The notes beneath the pieces were generated by a model, which had not been told where the DNA came from, did no database searches, and saw only the letters and a program-made list of their open reading frames with translations. This document shows positions 33,269 through 34,577 of a stretch of 34,577 nt of DNA, piece by piece. Source of the stretch: Bacteroidota bacterium. Lineage in GTDB: Bacteria; Bacteroidota; Ignavibacteria; Kapaibacteriales; NICIL-2. The stretch's first letter is position 1; the number at the start of each line of letters is the position of its first letter. Where the stretch lies: NCBI GenBank assembly GCA_019695345.1, contig JAIBAE010000046.1:1-34577 (forward strand). Reading direction: 5' to 3'. A program made the translations under genes and the position numbers.

Positions 33269-33330
33269 TTCTCTCCCGCAGAACAACGCTTTACAATGCT
33301 GGCGGTTTGGTGCGGACTTGCGATAGCAAA
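33269..33330 (+). repeat. Intergenic repeat copy K
   Basis: The box TTCTCTCCCGCA (33269-33280) and exact core GCGATAGCAAA (33320-33330) are 51 nt apart. The stem is CCGCA (33276-33280) with TGCGG (33311-33315), a compensated change relative to CGGCA/TGCCG in other copies. ACTATCG near 33168 could be a decayed left inverted repeat, giving an element of about 165 bp. The core end abuts the malic enzyme stop codon. Confidence 0.8.
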
Positions 33331-33333
33331 TGA

Positions 33334-34577
33334 TTATTCCAAATGTGTTGCAAACAATGCTTTCACACGCTCTATTACTGTTTCGTGAACTTTAGGGTTA
33401 AACGGACTTGGCACTAACTCGTAGGGCTCGGCTTGTTCTGCAATGGCAGTGGCGGCGGCTATTTTCATTTCGCTGGTAATCTTCTCGGCGCGTACTTCTA
33501 TTGCCGCGCGGAATAGCCCCGGATACGCCAACGCATTGTTTACACTTTTACCATCGGCGGCAAATGCAGCTCCGGCATCCAAAGCATCTTCGGGCATTAT
33601 TTCGGGCACAGGATTACTCAACGCAAAAATGATTTGCCCGGGTTTGATGTGTTCTTTTGTTATTAAGCCAACTCTGCCTGTTGTTGCAATTACTACATCG
33701 GCATTCATAGCTTCCTCGAAGCTGGAGATTGTACCGCCAACATCAAGCAAACGTTTGTGTGCCGATTCGTTGGGGTCGAACGCGGTTACAGTAAAGCCAT
33801 AATCAATCAGCAATTTTGCAATGGCAAATCCGGCAGCACCTAAGCCAAGTTGTGCAAACACTAACGATTTATCTCCGTAGCGGTTTACTTTTTTTAACGC
33901 GTTTAATACTGCGGCAAGTAATACGGTAGCTGTGCCGTGTTGGTCGTCGTGCATTACAGGTTTGTTCAAGCGTTTAATCAGCTCGTCTTCTATGTAAAAG
34001 CAATCGGGCGTGCGGATATCTTCTAAGTGAATTCCCCCAAATCCAACCGATACTTTTTCTACAATGTTTATAAACTCGTCGGGGTCTTTGGTGTTAATCA
34101 AAACAGGCATTGCACTAAGCCCCACAAACTGATTATACAGCATTGCCTTGCCTTCCATAACCGGCATCGAGGCAAGCGGACCAATATCGCCCAAGCCAAG
34201 CACGCGCGTTCCGTTGGTAAAAATGCCAACCATGTTACTAATGGAGGTGTAATCGCGGGCAAGGTCGGGGTTTTGCTGAATAGCTTTACATACACGTGCA
34301 ACACCGGGCGTATAAACGTAGCGCAAATCGCTTACACCTTCTACCTGGCGTGTACCTACAATCTTAATCTTTCCGTTTTTGTGATGTTCAAAAACAACAT
34401 CTTTTATTTCTATAATCTCGGCGTGGGTGCGCTCTTGTATGGCGCGTTCAATGGTACCCAAATGCGGAAGGTCGTACACAGAAACTACCAACTCGCGCAA
34501 CACATGGTCATGCCCAACTAACAAGGTTTTTACATCGCCAATCAAACCACCTTCTTCACCAATTACGGTGGTTAGTT
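33334..34577 (-). CDS. NAD(P)-dependent malic enzyme with N-terminal ACT domain (5'-truncated by window)
   Basis: The enzyme oxidatively decarboxylates malate to pyruvate and links the citrate cycle to pyruvate. At least 413 residues are visible and the frame stays open to the window edge. The upstream codons read [14 protein letters not shown], an ACT-domain start, so the real start lies outside. An ACT-like segment is followed by the malic N-domain ([58 protein letters not shown]). The NAD domain comes next ([15 protein letters not shown]) with [10 protein letters not shown]. An ACT domain suggests allosteric control by an amino acid. The cofactor preference is not clear. No phosphotransacetylase domain is fused; the protein ends at residue LE. 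Confidence 0.95.
   Translation of the reverse strand, partial: LTTVIGEEGGLIGDVKTLLVGHDHVLRELVVSVYDLPHLGTIERAIQERTHAEIIEIKDVVFEHHKNGKIKIVGTRQVEGVSDLRYVYTPGVARVCKAIQQNPDLARDYTSISNMVGIFTNGTRVLGLGDIGPLASMPVMEGKAMLYNQFVGLSAMPVLINTKDPDEFINIVEKVSVGFGGIHLEDIRTPDCFYIEDELIKRLNKPVMHDDQHGTATVLLAAVLNALKKVNRYGDKSLVFAQLGLGAAGFAIAKLLIDYGFTVTAFDPNESAHKRLLDVGGTISSFEEAMNADVVIATTGRVGLITKEHIKPGQIIFALSNPVPEIMPEDALDAGAAFAADGKSVNNALAYPGLFRAAIEVRAEKITSEMKIAAATAIAEQAEPYELVPSPFNPKVHETVIERVKALFATHLE

Noticed and set aside
128-33330. GCGATAGCAAA as a DNA uptake sequence
   Set aside because: The core is confined to intergenic gaps and sits in a longer conserved module, at about one per 3 kb. Known uptake sequences are denser and also occur in genes. 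No competence gene is present to support it.
128-33330. The repeats as a CRISPR array or integron attC array
   Set aside because: The copies are kilobases apart, vary in length and orientation, and no cas or integrase gene is present.

Overview
The window is about 34.6 kb of AT-rich (roughly 40% GC by eye) bacterial chromosome with 26 credible protein genes and no rRNA, tRNA, CRISPR array, prophage or transposase gene that I can see. Three large secreted proteins end in type IX secretion (T9SS) type-A sorting domains, and there is a small Hc1-like DNA-binding protein, a Cys-type lipoprotein and a RodZ-like membrane protein. This points to the Fibrobacterota-Chlorobiota-Bacteroidota group. Clear Shine-Dalgarno motifs before several genes (AAGGAG at 3561-3567, GAGGAG at 11209-11214, AGGAGA at 24942-24947, GGAGGT at 25404-25409) are unusual for true Bacteroidota. 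I therefore lean towards a Kapabacteria/Ignavibacteria-like lineage, as an inference only.

Layout. 1-1700: an MFS transporter on +. 1703-7957: a minus-strand block. A four-gene operon (membrane protein, AtuA/DUF1446 protein, DUF2279-like protein, GT2 glycosyltransferase) has stop/start overlaps. Below it lie a lipoprotein with its own terminator and then purM with its own terminator. 8368-10724: a RodZ-like gene converges on and overlaps a KdsD-type arabinose-5-phosphate isomerase. 10857-15956: a HIT protein downstream of a 1,555-residue T9SS cargo protein, with a strong terminator between them. 16270-21843 (minus): cytidine deaminase, DUF456 protein, a MetH with only its C-terminal half, a Rossmann-fold protein and purN. 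22008-28953 (plus): a subtilisin-like T9SS protease, the Hc1-like gene, a VWA protein, a YdjM-type membrane protein, and a tightly overlapped trio (63-aa protein, nucleotidyltransferase, YcaQ/AlkX-type DNA glycosylase). 29453-34577 (minus): a helical-repeat protein, a third T9SS cargo with Asp-box repeats, and an ACT-domain malic enzyme cut by the window end.

The main finding is a dispersed intergenic repeat family in at least eleven places. Its signature is an 11-mer core, GCGATAGCAAA. In eight half-elements a second box (consensus TTCTCTCCGGCA) lies 50-53 nt from the core. The inner bases of the box can pair with TGCCG near the core, and one copy keeps the pairing after changes on both sides (CCGCA/TGCGG). 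One 158-bp copy (25197-25354) has terminal inverted repeats matching at 19 of 22 positions and looks like a complete MITE-type element. Most copies point their core ends towards genes, so several transcription units are bracketed by inward-facing copies. No transposase for it is in the window. A second point of interest is the nucleotidyltransferase/glycosylase operon, which could be a toxin-antitoxin or defence module.
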